Shown piece after piece: positions 16,697 to 25,193 of a stretch of 64,000 nt of DNA. The translations under genes and the position numbers were made by a program. The stretch comes from Marivita lacus (GTDB lineage: Bacteria > Pseudomonadota > Alphaproteobacteria > Rhodobacterales > Rhodobacteraceae). The notes beneath the pieces were generated by a model. It was not told the origin of the DNA and ran no database searches. It worked only from the letters and a program-made list of their open reading frames with translations. The first letter of the stretch is position 1; the number at the start of each line of letters is the position of its first letter. The stretch covers positions 64,632 to 128,631 of the forward strand of contig NZ_BMFC01000001.1 in NCBI RefSeq assembly GCF_014637725.1, in the 5' to 3' direction.

Positions 16697-18673
16697 ATGA
16701 CCGACGCACAGACACCGACCCGTGACAAACCCTGGCTCATCCGCACCTACGCAGGGCACTCCACCGCGCAGGCCTCGAACGCGCTCTATCGTGGCAACCT
16801 CGCCAAGGGCCAGACCGGCCTATCGGTTGCCTTCGACCTGCCCACGCAAACCGGCTATGACAGCGATCATGTGCTCGCGCGCGGCGAAGTCGGCAAGGTC
16901 GGCGTTCCAGTCAGCCATCTGGGCGACATGCGCACACTGTTCGACCAGATCCCGCTGGAACAGATGAACACCTCCATGACGATCAACGCGACCGCGCCGT
17001 GGCTGTTGGCACTCTATGTTGCCGTGGCCGAGGAACAGGGCGCGGATGTCAGCCAACTTCAAGGCACGGTGCAGAACGACCTGATCAAGGAATACCTGTC
17101 GCGCGGCACCTATATCTGCCCGCCGAAGCCGTCTCTCAAGATGATCGGGGATGTGGCGGAATACTGCTACACCCATATCCCCAAATGGAACCCGATGAAC
17201 GTCTGTTCCTACCACCTGCAAGAGGCGGGCGCGACGCCCGAACAGGAACTGTCCTTCGCCTTGGCTACGGCTGTCGCCGTTCTGGATGAACTCAAGCCGC
17301 GCGTGCCCGACGAGGATTTCCCGGCTCTCTGCGGCCGCATCTCGTTCTTCGTCAACGCCGGCATCCGCTTTGTCACCGAGATGTGCAAGATGCGCGCCTT
17401 TGTCGATCTCTGGGATGAAATCCTCGAAACCCGATACGGCGTCACCGATCCCAAATTCCGCCGTTTCCGCTATGGCGTGCAGGTCAACTCCCTTGGCCTC
17501 ACCGAACAGCAGCCGGAAAACAACGTCTACCGTATCCTGATCGAAATGCTGGCCGTGACGCTGTCGAAAAAGGCCCGCGCCCGCGCCGTGCAACTGCCCG
17601 CCTGGAACGAAGCGCTTGGCCTTCCGCGCCCGTGGGACCAGCAATGGTCGATGCGGATGCAGCAGATCCTCGCCTACGAAACCGACCTTCTGGAATTCGA
17701 CGACCTGTTCGAGGGCAACCCCGCCGTCGATGCCAAGGTCGAACAGCTCAAGGAAGGCGCACGCGCCGAACTTGCGAACCTCGACTCCATGGGCGGCGCG
17801 ATCGGTGCAATCGACTACATGAAGGGCCGTCTGGTCGATTCAAACGCCGACCGCCTGAACAGGATCGAACGCAACGAGACAATTGTCGTCGGCGTGAACA
17901 AGTGGGTCGAAGGCGAACCCTCCCCGCTCCAGACCGAAGACGGCGGCATCATGACGGTCGATCCGGCGGTCGAGCAAGAACAGATCGACCGCCTGAACGC
18001 ATGGCGCGCGGAACGCGACGCTGACGCGGTGCAACAGGCGCTGGCTGATCTGCGTGCCGCTGCAAAGGAAGGACGCAACGTCATGCCCGCCTCCATCGCC
18101 GCCGCGCGTGTTGGTGTCACAACCGGTGAATGGGCCGGCGAAATGCGCGCCGTCTTTGGCGAATACCGGGGTCCGACTGGCGTCTCGAAATCCATGTCCA
18201 ACAAGACCGAAGGGCTGGACCACATCCGCGAAGCGGTGAACGCCGTCAGCGATCGCCTTGGCCGCCGCCTCAAGTTCCTTGTCGGCAAACCGGGCCTCGA
18301 TGGCCATTCCAACGGTGCCGAGCAGATCGCCTTCCGCGCCCGCGATTGCGGCATGGAGATCGACTATGAAGGCATCCGCCTCACCCCGGATCAGATCGTC
18401 ACGGCCGCACAGGAAAACGAGGTGCATGTCGTCGGCCTGTCGATCCTGTCGGGCAGCCATATTCCTCTGGTCGAAGACATGATGACCAAGATGCGCGATG
18501 CGGGCCTCGGCCATATCCCGGTGATCGTCGGCGGAATCATCCCCGATGAAGACGCCAAGCGGTTGCGTGCCATGGGTGTGGCCAAAGTCTATACCCCCAA
18601 GGATTTCGAACTCAACGCGATCATGATGGACATCGTCACCCTCGCCGATCCAAAGGCTGTTGCCGCCGAATAA
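16697..18673 (+). CDS. ecm: Ethylmalonyl-CoA mutase (MeaA type, coenzyme B12-dependent)
   Basis: Converts (2R)-ethylmalonyl-CoA to (2S)-methylsuccinyl-CoA in the ethylmalonyl-CoA pathway. The N-terminal TIM-barrel substrate domain has FDLPTQTGYDSDH near residue 49 and the mutase signature around MNTSMTINATAPWLLAL near 95. The C-terminal B12-binding domain carries D535-x-H537-x-x-G540 (LDGHSNG). The 658-residue length, lacking a separate small subunit, matches Ecm rather than methylmalonyl-CoA mutase, and ccr close by supports this. Start ATG follows a weak ribosome site. Confidence 0.95.
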   Translation: MTDAQTPTRDKPWLIRTYAGHSTAQASNALYRGNLAKGQTGLSVAFDLPTQTGYDSDHVLARGEVGKVGVPVSHLGDMRTLFDQIPLEQMNTSMTINATAPWLLALYVAVAEEQGADVSQLQGTVQNDLIKEYLSRGTYICPPKPSLKMIGDVAEYCYTHIPKWNPMNVCSYHLQEAGATPEQELSFALATAVAVLDELKPRVPDEDFPALCGRISFFVNAGIRFVTEMCKMRAFVDLWDEILETRYGVTDPKFRRFRYGVQVNSLGLTEQQPENNVYRILIEMLAVTLSKKARARAVQLPAWNEALGLPRPWDQQWSMRMQQILAYETDLLEFDDLFEGNPAVDAKVEQLKEGARAELANLDSMGGAIGAIDYMKGRLVDSNADRLNRIERNETIVVGVNKWVEGEPSPLQTEDGGIMTVDPAVEQEQIDRLNAWRAERDADAVQQALADLRAAAKEGRNVMPASIAAARVGVTTGEWAGEMRAVFGEYRGPTGVSKSMSNKTEGLDHIREAVNAVSDRLGRRLKFLVGKPGLDGHSNGAEQIAFRARDCGMEIDYEGIRLTPDQIVTAAQENEVHVVGLSILSGSHIPLVEDMMTKMRDAGLGHIPVIVGGIIPDEDAKRLRAMGVAKVYTPKDFELNAIMMDIVTLADPKAVAAE

Positions 18674-18700
18674 TCGGCCTTTCTTTTTCCACACAAATCA

Positions 18701-18734
18701 ACGGGCACGGGTCACTCTGTGCCCGTTTTCTTTT
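18701..18734 (+). terminator. Intrinsic terminator of ecm
   Basis: The stem ACGGGCAC/GTGCCCGT with a 10-nt loop is followed by TTTTCTTTT, 28 bases after the ecm stop codon. Confidence 0.85.
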
Positions 18735-18770
18735 GACAAGAGAAACATGCATCCGAATGATCTGGGAAAT

Positions 18771-18797
18771 GCGTCAATTGACGCTATTTCGCGTCAA
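18771..18797. promoter_or_regulatory. 14-bp palindrome plus half-site upstream of the hns-like gene
   Basis: GCGTCAATTGACGC is a perfect 14-bp palindrome at 18771-18784, and a further GCGTCAA follows at 18791-18797. The pattern GCGNC-N4-GNCGC resembles sites described for the redox regulator RegA/PrrA of Rhodobacter, but that comparison is from memory and the consensus is loose. The whole 18735-18949 stretch is unusually AT-rich for this window. Confidence 0.4.
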
Positions 18798-18949
18798 AAC
18801 AACTTTTCCTTGCGGATACTTTCACGACCAACAACCCTGTAGTGCGCGCATCTGGATTGAACTCCTCCGAAGAGAGGGATCGATTTGACTTTCAAAAAAA
18901 GAGGAGTATTCCCATTTCATTCTAAATTACAAAACACCCGGAGAAATTC

Positions 18950-19261
18950 ATGAGTATAGACCTCAACAACATGTCCAAAGAAGAGCTGAGAAAGCTCATC
19001 AAGGATGCGGAAAAAGCGCTCAAGACAATCGAAACACGCCGCTTGACCGAAGCCAAGAAAGCAGCTGAATCGGCCGCCAAGGAATACGGATTTTCGCTGG
19101 ACGAGCTTCTGGGGTCTCCCCTGAAAAAGGGCTCCAAGAGCGAACCGAAATACCGCAATCCCGCTGATCCGTCCCAGACCTGGACCGGAAAAGGCCGCAA
19201 GCCGAATTGGGTCAATGACGCTTTGGAAGCCGGAAAAACAATGGAAGATCTGAAGATCTGA
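18950..19261 (+). CDS. H-NS family nucleoid-associated protein (HvrA/Spb type)
   Basis: Small DNA-binding nucleoid protein. Residues 1-50 form a charged coiled coil for oligomerisation ([17 protein letters not shown] and following). The C-terminal H-NS DNA-binding motif is clear: [21 protein letters not shown] near residues 66-86. The 103-residue length is typical of alphaproteobacterial HvrA-like proteins. A GGAG ribosome site precedes the ATG. Its stop is separated by a single base from the deoD start, so the two are probably one transcript. The long AT-rich upstream region is typical of autoregulated nucleoid-protein genes. Confidence 0.92.
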   Translation: MSIDLNNMSKEELRKLIKDAEKALKTIETRRLTEAKKAAESAAKEYGFSLDELLGSPLKKGSKSEPKYRNPADPSQTWTGKGRKPNWVNDALEAGKTMEDLKI

Positions 19262-19262
19262 C

Positions 19263-19967
19263 ATGACCATTCACATCGGAGCCGAGAAAGGCGACATCGC
19301 CGAAACCGTACTTTTGCCCGGTGATCCGTACCGCGCCAAATGGGCTGCGGAAACCTTTCTCGACAATCCCCGGATGGTCAACGAAGTACGCGGAATGCTT
19401 GGTTTCACGGGAACGTGGAACGGGCATCCGGTCACCATCCAGGGATCGGGAATGGGCATGCCATCCCTGTCCATCTACGCGAATGAACTCATCCGCGACT
19501 ACAATGCGAAAACCCTCATTCGCATCGGGTCCTGTGGCGGGATGCAGCCGCATGTGGGCATCCGTGACGTGATCCTGGCTATGACCGCAAGTACATTGTC
19601 CACACCGTCACGGGGCATTTTCAAGGAATTGAATTTCGCACCCTGTGCCGATTGGGGGCTGTTGCACGCCGCGTTCATCGCAGCCGAGGGCAAGGGTACC
19701 AAAACCCATGTCGGCGGCATCTATTCCTCGGATGTGTTCTACGACGAACGCCCCGATCTCAACGAACAGATGACCCGGCACGGCATTCTTGGTGTCGAAA
19801 TGGAAGCGGCGGAACTCTACAATCTCGCGGCTCGCCATTCGGTCCGGGCATTGGCAGTTCTGACGGTCTCTGACCACTTGCAGACCGGAGAAGCACTGCC
19901 CGCCAAAGACCGCGAACGCAGCTTTGGCGACATGGTGGACATCGCGCTCACAGCGGCCTTCAGCTGA
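19263..19967 (+). CDS. deoD: Purine-nucleoside phosphorylase, DeoD type
   Basis: Splits purine (deoxy)nucleosides with phosphate into the base and (deoxy)ribose 1-phosphate. The 234-residue hexameric-type enzyme shows the phosphate-binding GDPYRAKW near residue 20, RIGSCGGMQ near 94 and the nucleoside-binding [13 protein letters not shown] near 178. The catalytic Asp is in TVSDHL near 205. It starts one base after the hns-like gene stop. A terminator follows. Confidence 0.96.
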   Translation: MTIHIGAEKGDIAETVLLPGDPYRAKWAAETFLDNPRMVNEVRGMLGFTGTWNGHPVTIQGSGMGMPSLSIYANELIRDYNAKTLIRIGSCGGMQPHVGIRDVILAMTASTLSTPSRGIFKELNFAPCADWGLLHAAFIAAEGKGTKTHVGGIYSSDVFYDERPDLNEQMTRHGILGVEMEAAELYNLAARHSVRALAVLTVSDHLQTGEALPAKDRERSFGDMVDIALTAAFS

Positions 19968-19973
19968 ACATCG

Positions 19974-20005
19974 AAAATACCGGGACATCCCTGTCCCGGT
20001 ATTTT
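19974..20005 (+). terminator. Bidirectional-type intrinsic terminator after deoD
   Basis: A perfect 14-bp stem, AAAATACCGGGACA paired with TGTCCCGGTATTTT around a 4-nt loop, lies seven bases after the deoD stop. The terminal A and T runs allow it to work in either direction. Confidence 0.85.
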
Positions 20006-20041
20006 CCTATTCCTGCCACATTCGGCTGCGACACCGATCCC

Positions 20042-20665
20042 ATGCCGAACTGGATCATTGATTTATATGTCTTGCTGACAAGCCGCGTGCCGATCCCGCG
20101 CATGCTGTTCCTGTTCAGCGCCATCACCCTGTCGCTCTTCACCCTGACAGCGCATCACCACGCGTCCCTGACGGAAATCGGCCTCGTGCTGCCGGTGATG
20201 TGTGCGCTGTTCGGACATGTCGCGGTCATCGCGGTCAAGATGCCGGACTCGCTCCAGACCTACGACCGCATCGGCATTCCCAATGCCGGGGGCCAACTGA
20301 TCCTGATCTGGCTCGCAGCCTATGCCGGGATCATGGCGCTGCCGTCACTCGCCGTGGCACAGGCCGCGTTCAGCCTCGCCATCACGGTCTATCTGTCCCT
20401 GTTTGTTGTCACCGTCTTTATGTTCGGCGATGGTGACAAGGTCGGCTGGTTCGCCCGCGACTGGGACGAAGGCCAGCGCAACGCAGCGAACTGGCATATC
20501 GTTCGGCTTGTCGCGTTGATCCTGCTGAACGAGCTTGCCGCACAATATGGCACCGCCTTTGACTGGATCATGGCAATCACGCTTGGCCCGATCGCGCTGC
20601 ATTACCTGATGCACTGGACGATCGTCGCCACACATCCCCACGACAGGACCACGCGCTCGGACTAG
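20042..20665 (+). CDS. Integral membrane protein of unknown function
   Basis: The 207 residues contain about five hydrophobic helices (about 18-35, 43-60, 80-100, 105-130, 155-190). There are a histidine pair after the first helix (AHHHASL) and polar loops rich in Asp and Gly (MFGDGDKVGWFARDWDEGQ). No family was recognised. Start ATG at 20042 has no strong Shine-Dalgarno. It ends convergently with the DUF1989 gene with a four-base stop overlap and stands alone between two terminators, so context gives no function. Confidence 0.7.
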   Translation: MPNWIIDLYVLLTSRVPIPRMLFLFSAITLSLFTLTAHHHASLTEIGLVLPVMCALFGHVAVIAVKMPDSLQTYDRIGIPNAGGQLILIWLAAYAGIMALPSLAVAQAAFSLAITVYLSLFVVTVFMFGDGDKVGWFARDWDEGQRNAANWHIVRLVALILLNELAAQYGTAFDWIMAITLGPIALHYLMHWTIVATHPHDRTTRSD

Positions 20666-21507
20666 CGCCCGTGGCTGCGGTCATACGCATTGACCTGCGG
20701 CGGCACCCAACGCTCCAACGCGCCCGCGGCAGGCTGCAACACCTCCACACGCAACGGATAACAGGCCGCCGCATCGCTGGTATGCTCGGCCGAACAATCC
20801 CCACCCGGACAGGCCGACAGCCCCCCCAGAAGGTCGATCTCGGCAAAGAAGGTCAGATGGTCCCCCGGCCGCACCGGGCTGGCCTTCATGAAATACTGCC
20901 CCGTATCGCGCGTGAAGCCGGTGCACATGAACACGTTGAGCACATCATGCACATGCGGTTCGGCCTCGACCAGCGGCAGGCCCGTGGCATCCGCCAGCGC
21001 CCGCGTCAGGTTCGAATGACAGCAATGGTGGTACTGCACCCCCGACAACAGATTGCCGGTGTAGGGATCGCAGCGCGTCCCGATCACGTCATGCACCGAC
21101 CCGCCATAGGCGTCGATCCCGTACCAGCCCAGGGTATCCTCCACGATCGTCGCCATCGGGCGCAGCGCCGGGAAAGAGGACCAGAGCCGCTCTCCTGTCG
21201 TGACATGCGCGCCGTGCAACGCGCGGGTCTTGCCGGAATAGAACCGCTCGGACAGGTCATGCGCGTTCCACAGGTTGAGATCTCCAACCTGCGGGCCCTC
21301 GACACTGGCGATGCGAAAGAACGATCCGGCAGGCACGCGGAAGGTGCAGGCCTCGCGCGGCGCCGCAATCGCAACATCCACAACTTCTGCCCCGGCCAAT
21401 GCCTGCGCATAAAGCGCAAGATCAGGCACCGGCAGCGTTTCGTTTGGATAACAGATCACCGGCGCAATCGCGCGGCGCGCGTCGGCATCCTCGGGGGCAT
21501 GTACCAT
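20662..21507 (-). CDS. DUF1989 / urea carboxylase-associated family protein
   Basis: Belongs to the DUF1989 family, found beside urea carboxylase or glycine-cleavage-like genes in other bacteria, although no such genes are here. The family pattern is seen: GDLNLWNAHDLSERFYSGKT near residue 75, a conserved run of Cys and His around GTRCDPYTGNLL and QYHHCCHSNLTRAL near 145-165, and HDVLNVFMCTGFTRDTGQY near 188. The Cys/His clusters suggest a bound metal. ATG at 21507 is preferred over TTG at 21513 because AAGGAT lies at a workable distance only for the former. Biochemical role unknown. Confidence 0.85.
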   Translation of the reverse strand: MVHAPEDADARRAIAPVICYPNETLPVPDLALYAQALAGAEVVDVAIAAPREACTFRVPAGSFFRIASVEGPQVGDLNLWNAHDLSERFYSGKTRALHGAHVTTGERLWSSFPALRPMATIVEDTLGWYGIDAYGGSVHDVIGTRCDPYTGNLLSGVQYHHCCHSNLTRALADATGLPLVEAEPHVHDVLNVFMCTGFTRDTGQYFMKASPVRPGDHLTFFAEIDLLGGLSACPGGDCSAEHTSDAAACYPLRVEVLQPAAGALERWVPPQVNAYDRSHGR

Positions 21508-21594
21508 GGGCAAGATCCTTTCACCGTCGGATCAAAGGACCGCAGAGCGGGGACAGGCGCAAGCCCGTCGCCTCTTCTCTTTCTCACAAATACG

Positions 21595-21626
21595 AAAAAA
21601 ACCCGCGCGCACCACAGGGCGCGCGG
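21595..21626 (-). terminator. Intrinsic terminator of the small membrane protein gene
   Basis: On the minus strand the 8-bp stem CCGCGCGC/GCGCGCGG is followed by GG and seven T residues. It lies about 40 bases beyond the stop of the 68-residue ORF, which supports that ORF being real. Confidence 0.8.
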
Positions 21627-21663
21627 CGGGAAGCCGTTGAAGCACAGGCACTCTCCAGCCCGT

Positions 21664-21870
21664 TCACATTTTTCCCGGCGGTCCCTTTTCAAGCTTCAGA
21701 CACAGCGTCGGACTCGATTCCGACTCCATCTCTGCCCCGCAGGCTGCACAGCGCCAAAGACCCGGCGCTGTGCGCCGCCAACGGCATTCGCGGGTCAGGG
21801 TCGTCGTCTTGTGCTGCCAGTAGAGATAGGCCAGCACGCCAAGCAAGAGAAGGATGAGAAAGATGGGCAT
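21664..21870 (-). CDS. Small membrane protein with a Cys-rich tail
   Basis: The 68-residue protein has a single N-terminal hydrophobic helix (MPIFLILLLLGVLAYLYW) followed by a basic, cysteine-containing cytoplasmic tail (CRWRRTAPGLWRCAACGAEM) that could bind zinc or form a rubredoxin-like knuckle. There is no obvious Shine-Dalgarno. A strong terminator follows at the right distance and orientation, so it is probably expressed. Function unknown. Confidence 0.55.
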   Translation of the reverse strand: MPIFLILLLLGVLAYLYWQHKTTTLTRECRWRRTAPGLWRCAACGAEMESESSPTLCLKLEKGPPGKM

Positions 21871-21927
21871 AGCTTGGTTTAACGGGCTAACGTCCCCACC
21901 TGCAACCCGGACGGGTCACCCCGAAAT

Positions 21928-21958
21928 GGAAAAGGCGAACAGTCCTGCCCGCCTTTCC
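21928..21958 (-). terminator. Probable terminator of sdhB
   Basis: On the minus strand the stem AAAGGCG/CGCCTTT with a 12-nt loop ends in a T-rich arm (CCTTTTCC) about 45 bases after the sdhB stop. Confidence 0.5.
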
Positions 21959-22000
21959 TTCATGTCGAAATTTAACCAACCAGTAAAATTGGCTGCCAAA

Positions 22001-22780
22001 TCACACGTGACGCTCGACCATCAGCTTCTTGATCTCGGCGATCGCCTTGGCCGGGTTCAGACCCTTGGGGCAGGTCTTGGCGCAGTTCATGATCGTGTGG
22101 CAGCGATACAACTTGAACGGATCTTCCAGATCGTCCAGCCGTTCACCAGTGGCTTCATCGCGGCTGTCGATGATCCAGCGGTACGCATGCAAAAGCGCTG
22201 CCGGTCCAAGGTACCGATCGCCATTCCACCAGTAGGACGGGCAGGCCGCCGAACAGGACCCGCACATCACGCATTCATAAAGACCGTCGAGCTTCTTGCG
22301 ATCCTCGATGGACTGCTTCCACTCTTTCGCAGGGCGGTTCGTCTTGGTCTCGAGCCACGGCATGATCGACGCGTGCTGCGCGTAGAAATGGGTCAGGTCC
22401 GGGATCAGATCCTTGACCACCGGCATATGCGGCAGCGGATAGATCTTCACATCACCCTTGATCTCGTCGAGACCGTAGATACACGCCAGCGTGTTGATCC
22501 CGTCGATATTCATGGCGCAAGAACCACAGATGCCTTCGCGGCAGGACCGGCGGAAGGTCAGGGTTGGATCGATCTCGGTCTTGATCTTGATCAGCGCGTC
22601 CAGAACCATCGGCCCGCACTTGTCCAAATCGACGAAATACGTGTCCACGCGGGGGTTTTCGCCATCGTCCGGGTTCCAGCGATAGATGCTGAACTTGCGC
22701 ACGTTCTTGGCTCCATCCGGCTTGGGCCAGGTCTTGCCCGTGCGGATGGTCGAATTCTTGGGGAGGGTCAGTTGAACCAT
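22001..22780 (-). CDS. sdhB: Succinate dehydrogenase iron-sulfur subunit
   Basis: Carries electrons from the SdhA flavin to ubiquinone through three Fe-S clusters. The [2Fe-2S] ligands are in [16 protein letters not shown] near residue 85, the [4Fe-4S] ligands in [12 protein letters not shown] near 171, and the [3Fe-4S] ligands in [17 protein letters not shown] near 228. Length of 259 residues is normal. Unlike the usual sdhCDAB order, it is separated from sdhA by 2.1 kb carrying two plus-strand genes and must be transcribed from the 22781-22927 region. It has no copy of the TGTGATCACA operator seen upstream of sdhC. Confidence 0.98.
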   Translation of the reverse strand: MVQLTLPKNSTIRTGKTWPKPDGAKNVRKFSIYRWNPDDGENPRVDTYFVDLDKCGPMVLDALIKIKTEIDPTLTFRRSCREGICGSCAMNIDGINTLACIYGLDEIKGDVKIYPLPHMPVVKDLIPDLTHFYAQHASIMPWLETKTNRPAKEWKQSIEDRKKLDGLYECVMCGSCSAACPSYWWNGDRYLGPAALLHAYRWIIDSRDEATGERLDDLEDPFKLYRCHTIMNCAKTCPKGLNPAKAIAEIKKLMVERHV

Positions 22781-22927
22781 GGTAACTCTGTTGCCTTCCT
22801 GCCATCATATCAAGGACGCTGCAAAAATGCGCGTCACTCCTGAAGCAAATAGTATATCTTCAACGTGTCGTGTCTATGGGGCAACGGCCAAAAATAACAG
22901 GTAAACACAGGTAAAAAGAGTCCGAAG
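22781..22927. promoter_or_regulatory. Divergent promoter region between sdhB and the glycosyltransferase gene
   Basis: This AT-richer 147-bp gap must contain the sdhB start of transcription on the minus strand and that of the glycosyltransferase on the plus strand. A TATACT hexamer is present on the minus strand, without a good -35 partner. Two tandem ACAGGTAAA repeats lie at 22897-22905 and 22907-22915, one helical turn apart, just before the plus-strand gene. Confidence 0.4.
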
Positions 22928-23998
22928 ATGCAAAATGCCGCAGTCGCGAAGCCGCTGACAGAGAACAGGAAAATGCTGTGTCTGCCATCCACGGCAGGCA
23001 ACCCCTATCAGTCGTTGCTCTATTCGGAACTCCCCGGAAATTTTGACCGCACATTTGCCGGACCCGGTGCCCTTGATCGGCTGAACACCGAAGATTTCAA
23101 CCTCGTTCATATCCATTGGGACGACCGCATGTTCGGGCGCAGCGACGACAGCCAAGCCAACGAGGCCGAGCTGGACGCGGCCTTGGCCACGTTGCGCCGG
23201 TTCAAGGCGCGTGGCGGGCGGATCGTCTGGACCATCCACAACGACGCGCCCCACAAGGCACGCGACCTCGAAACCTTTCAGCGCGGACGCCGTGAACTTT
23301 GCAAACTCGCGCATGCGATCCACGTCCATGCCGACCATGCCGCCGATCACATGGTGTCCACCTACGACGCGCCCCGCAGCAAGCTGCATGTGATCCCGCA
23401 TCCCAGCTATCTCGGCGCCTATGAACCTGCGAAAAAAACCACCGCCCGCAAGCTGGCCAAGGCGGACACGCGGCAATTCCTGTTTTTCGGCATGTTTCGA
23501 GGGCCCAAGGGGGTCAATGGCATTGCTGACGTCGCAGGAAAGCTGACCAAACGCGAGGTACCCTATCACCTGCGCATGTATGGCAAGGCGTTTTCGTCTC
23601 AGGCGCGGATGCTGAACCTTCTCGAGCTCAACCCGAATGTCGACCTGCGCACGGACCGCATTCCCGACGAAGACATCCCCGAGATTTTCGGCGCATCTCA
23701 TGTTTTTCTGGCGCCCTATAAATCCATGTTCACCTCGGGATCGGTCATGCTGGCGCTCACCTTCGGCCTGCCGATCATCGGCCCGAATATCCGCGAATTG
23801 CGCGAAACCACCCCCGAAGACTGCCATGCGCTGCTCTATGATCCGGCCTCTCCGCGTGGCCTGATCCGCAGCATGCTGCAGTTCATCGAAATGTCGGACA
23901 CCGAGTTGCGCAAAGCCCGCAAGTCCTGTTTCGATTTCGCCAGGGATCGTGCGCCGAATGTGTGCAGCACCAAGATCGCGCGGCTTTTTACTAAGTAA
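22928..23998 (+). CDS. Glycosyltransferase, GT4-like
   Basis: Predicted sugar transferase of the GT-B fold, probably for a surface glycan or capsule. The protein has 356 residues and no signal peptide or membrane helix. The N-terminal half contains VHIHWDDRMFG and VWTIHNDAPHK, typical of acceptor-binding domains. The C-terminal half has FFGMFRGPKGVNGI near 197 and the nucleotide-sugar-binding stretch IFGASHVFLAPYKSMFTSGSV near 256, followed by LALTFGLPIIGPNI and a conserved Glu. It is followed after 20 bases by an FkbM methyltransferase gene, and the pair interrupts the sdh gene set. Confidence 0.82.
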   Translation: MQNAAVAKPLTENRKMLCLPSTAGNPYQSLLYSELPGNFDRTFAGPGALDRLNTEDFNLVHIHWDDRMFGRSDDSQANEAELDAALATLRRFKARGGRIVWTIHNDAPHKARDLETFQRGRRELCKLAHAIHVHADHAADHMVSTYDAPRSKLHVIPHPSYLGAYEPAKKTTARKLAKADTRQFLFFGMFRGPKGVNGIADVAGKLTKREVPYHLRMYGKAFSSQARMLNLLELNPNVDLRTDRIPDEDIPEIFGASHVFLAPYKSMFTSGSVMLALTFGLPIIGPNIRELRETTPEDCHALLYDPASPRGLIRSMLQFIEMSDTELRKARKSCFDFARDRAPNVCSTKIARLFTK

Positions 23999-24018
23999 TC
24001 CGGACCGAAAGTTTCCCA

Positions 24019-24882
24019 ATGTCGAACGCGTTTGCAAAACGTATCAAAACCCTTCGCGCCGCTTTGCGCTATGATGAAAAGCTGCATATTACTGATGTCG
24101 GTGCAAATCCGATGAACTTCGAAGCCCCGTACAAAGATCTTCAGGACAACGGCGACGTGGTGGTCACCGGCTTCGATCCGCAGGCCGAAACGCTGGTGAC
24201 GCTGACCGAAGGACGCGGCGAAGGCGACCGCTACCTGCCGCACGCAATCGGCGACGGCAAATCCCACATGCTCAACATCTACAAAGGGTCCGGGCTGACC
24301 TCGCTCCTGTCCATCCGCCGGCCGACCCTGTTTTTCCTCATGGGGCTCAAGCGCGCCGCGCAATTGGTAGAGACTGCGGAAATGGAAACGCGCCGCTTGG
24401 ATGACCTCGACGATATTCAGCGTATCGACCTGCTCAAGATAGACATTCAGGGCGCGGAAATGATGGTGTTCGAGAACGGCAAGGACAAGCTCGCGACTGC
24501 CGTCGCCGTGCACTCGGAAATCAACTTTTTCCCGCTCTATGACGATCAACCCAGCTTTGGCAATATCGACGTGACCTTGCGCAATCTCGGCTTCGTCCCG
24601 CATTCGTTCTATCATACCGTCACGCGGCATGTCCGATCTCGGTACCTGGGTCATGTGACTGACGCGAAACGCACCCATCTTCTGGATGGCGACATCCTAT
24701 ATTTCCGCGACCTGTCCTGCCCCGATGACTTGACCAGCGATCAGCTGCGTAAGATGGCGCTGATCGCGGACGGGATTTACGGATTTACAGATTACGCATT
24801 GCGCTGCATGGACGAACTGGAACGCCGCAACGAGGCGGATGAAGACTCTATCCTCGCCTATGTGAAGGCAGTCAATTCCTAG
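24019..24882 (+). CDS. FkbM family methyltransferase
   Basis: S-adenosylmethionine-dependent methyltransferase of the FkbM family, which often O-methylates sugars in surface polysaccharides. The AdoMet-binding motif is HITDVGANPMNFEAPYKDL near residue 23, and the family-typical LLKIDIQGAEMMVFENG is near 138. Length of 287 residues is normal. It follows the glycosyltransferase closely and its TAG stop overlaps the stop of the sdh-operon lipoprotein gene, read from the other strand. The substrate is presumably the product of the neighbouring transferase, which is an inference. Confidence 0.85.
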   Translation: MSNAFAKRIKTLRAALRYDEKLHITDVGANPMNFEAPYKDLQDNGDVVVTGFDPQAETLVTLTEGRGEGDRYLPHAIGDGKSHMLNIYKGSGLTSLLSIRRPTLFFLMGLKRAAQLVETAEMETRRLDDLDDIQRIDLLKIDIQGAEMMVFENGKDKLATAVAVHSEINFFPLYDDQPSFGNIDVTLRNLGFVPHSFYHTVTRHVRSRYLGHVTDAKRTHLLDGDILYFRDLSCPDDLTSDQLRKMALIADGIYGFTDYALRCMDELERRNEADEDSILAYVKAVNS

Positions 24883-25193
24883 CGCGTGATCAACAGCGCA
24901 GGCAAGCCTCTGGTCGCAAGGCACTGGATCGTCTCGGGTTTCGAGATGATATCGGTCACGATCTGCACCGTGCTTTCCGTCGCACCCGTCACGCCGTCCA
25001 GCGCCAGCGCGCGGATCTGCACGGCGCTGGCATTGTCGATCACGCAGTTCAGAGCAGGTTCAAGCGGCACGCCGGGAAACCGTTCGATCAGCACAGGCGT
25101 GATCGTCGATCGTGCCGCATCGCGGGCGATCTGGTCCTGCTGCTGCACGGAGCAGCCAGCCAGAACCAGAATCGTCGCAAACGCAAGACGCAT
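24879..25193 (-). CDS. Putative lipoprotein translated with sdhA
   Basis: A 104-residue protein with a lipoprotein signal peptide: [19 protein letters not shown], with the lipobox LAGC and modified Cys14. The mature part has two further cysteines (NCVIDNASAVQ and ETIQCLAT), probably forming a periplasmic disulfide. Its ATG overlaps the sdhA stop (ATGA), so it is translationally coupled to sdhA. Small ORFs at this position are common in Rhodobacteraceae sdh operons as I recall them. Role unknown; an accessory to complex II or simple co-expression are both possible. Confidence 0.75.
   Translation of the reverse strand: MRLAFATILVLAGCSVQQQDQIARDAARSTITPVLIERFPGVPLEPALNCVIDNASAVQIRALALDGVTGATESTVQIVTDIISKPETIQCLATRGLPALLITR

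Noticed and set aside
22781-22927. Third copy of the TGTGATCACA operator before sdhB
   Set aside because: The region was read on both strands and contains no copy or near-copy of the palindrome.
22928-24882. Prophage or mobile element between sdhA and sdhB
   Set aside because: The two genes encode a glycosyltransferase and a methyltransferase; no integrase, transposase, direct repeats or target duplications were seen at the ends.
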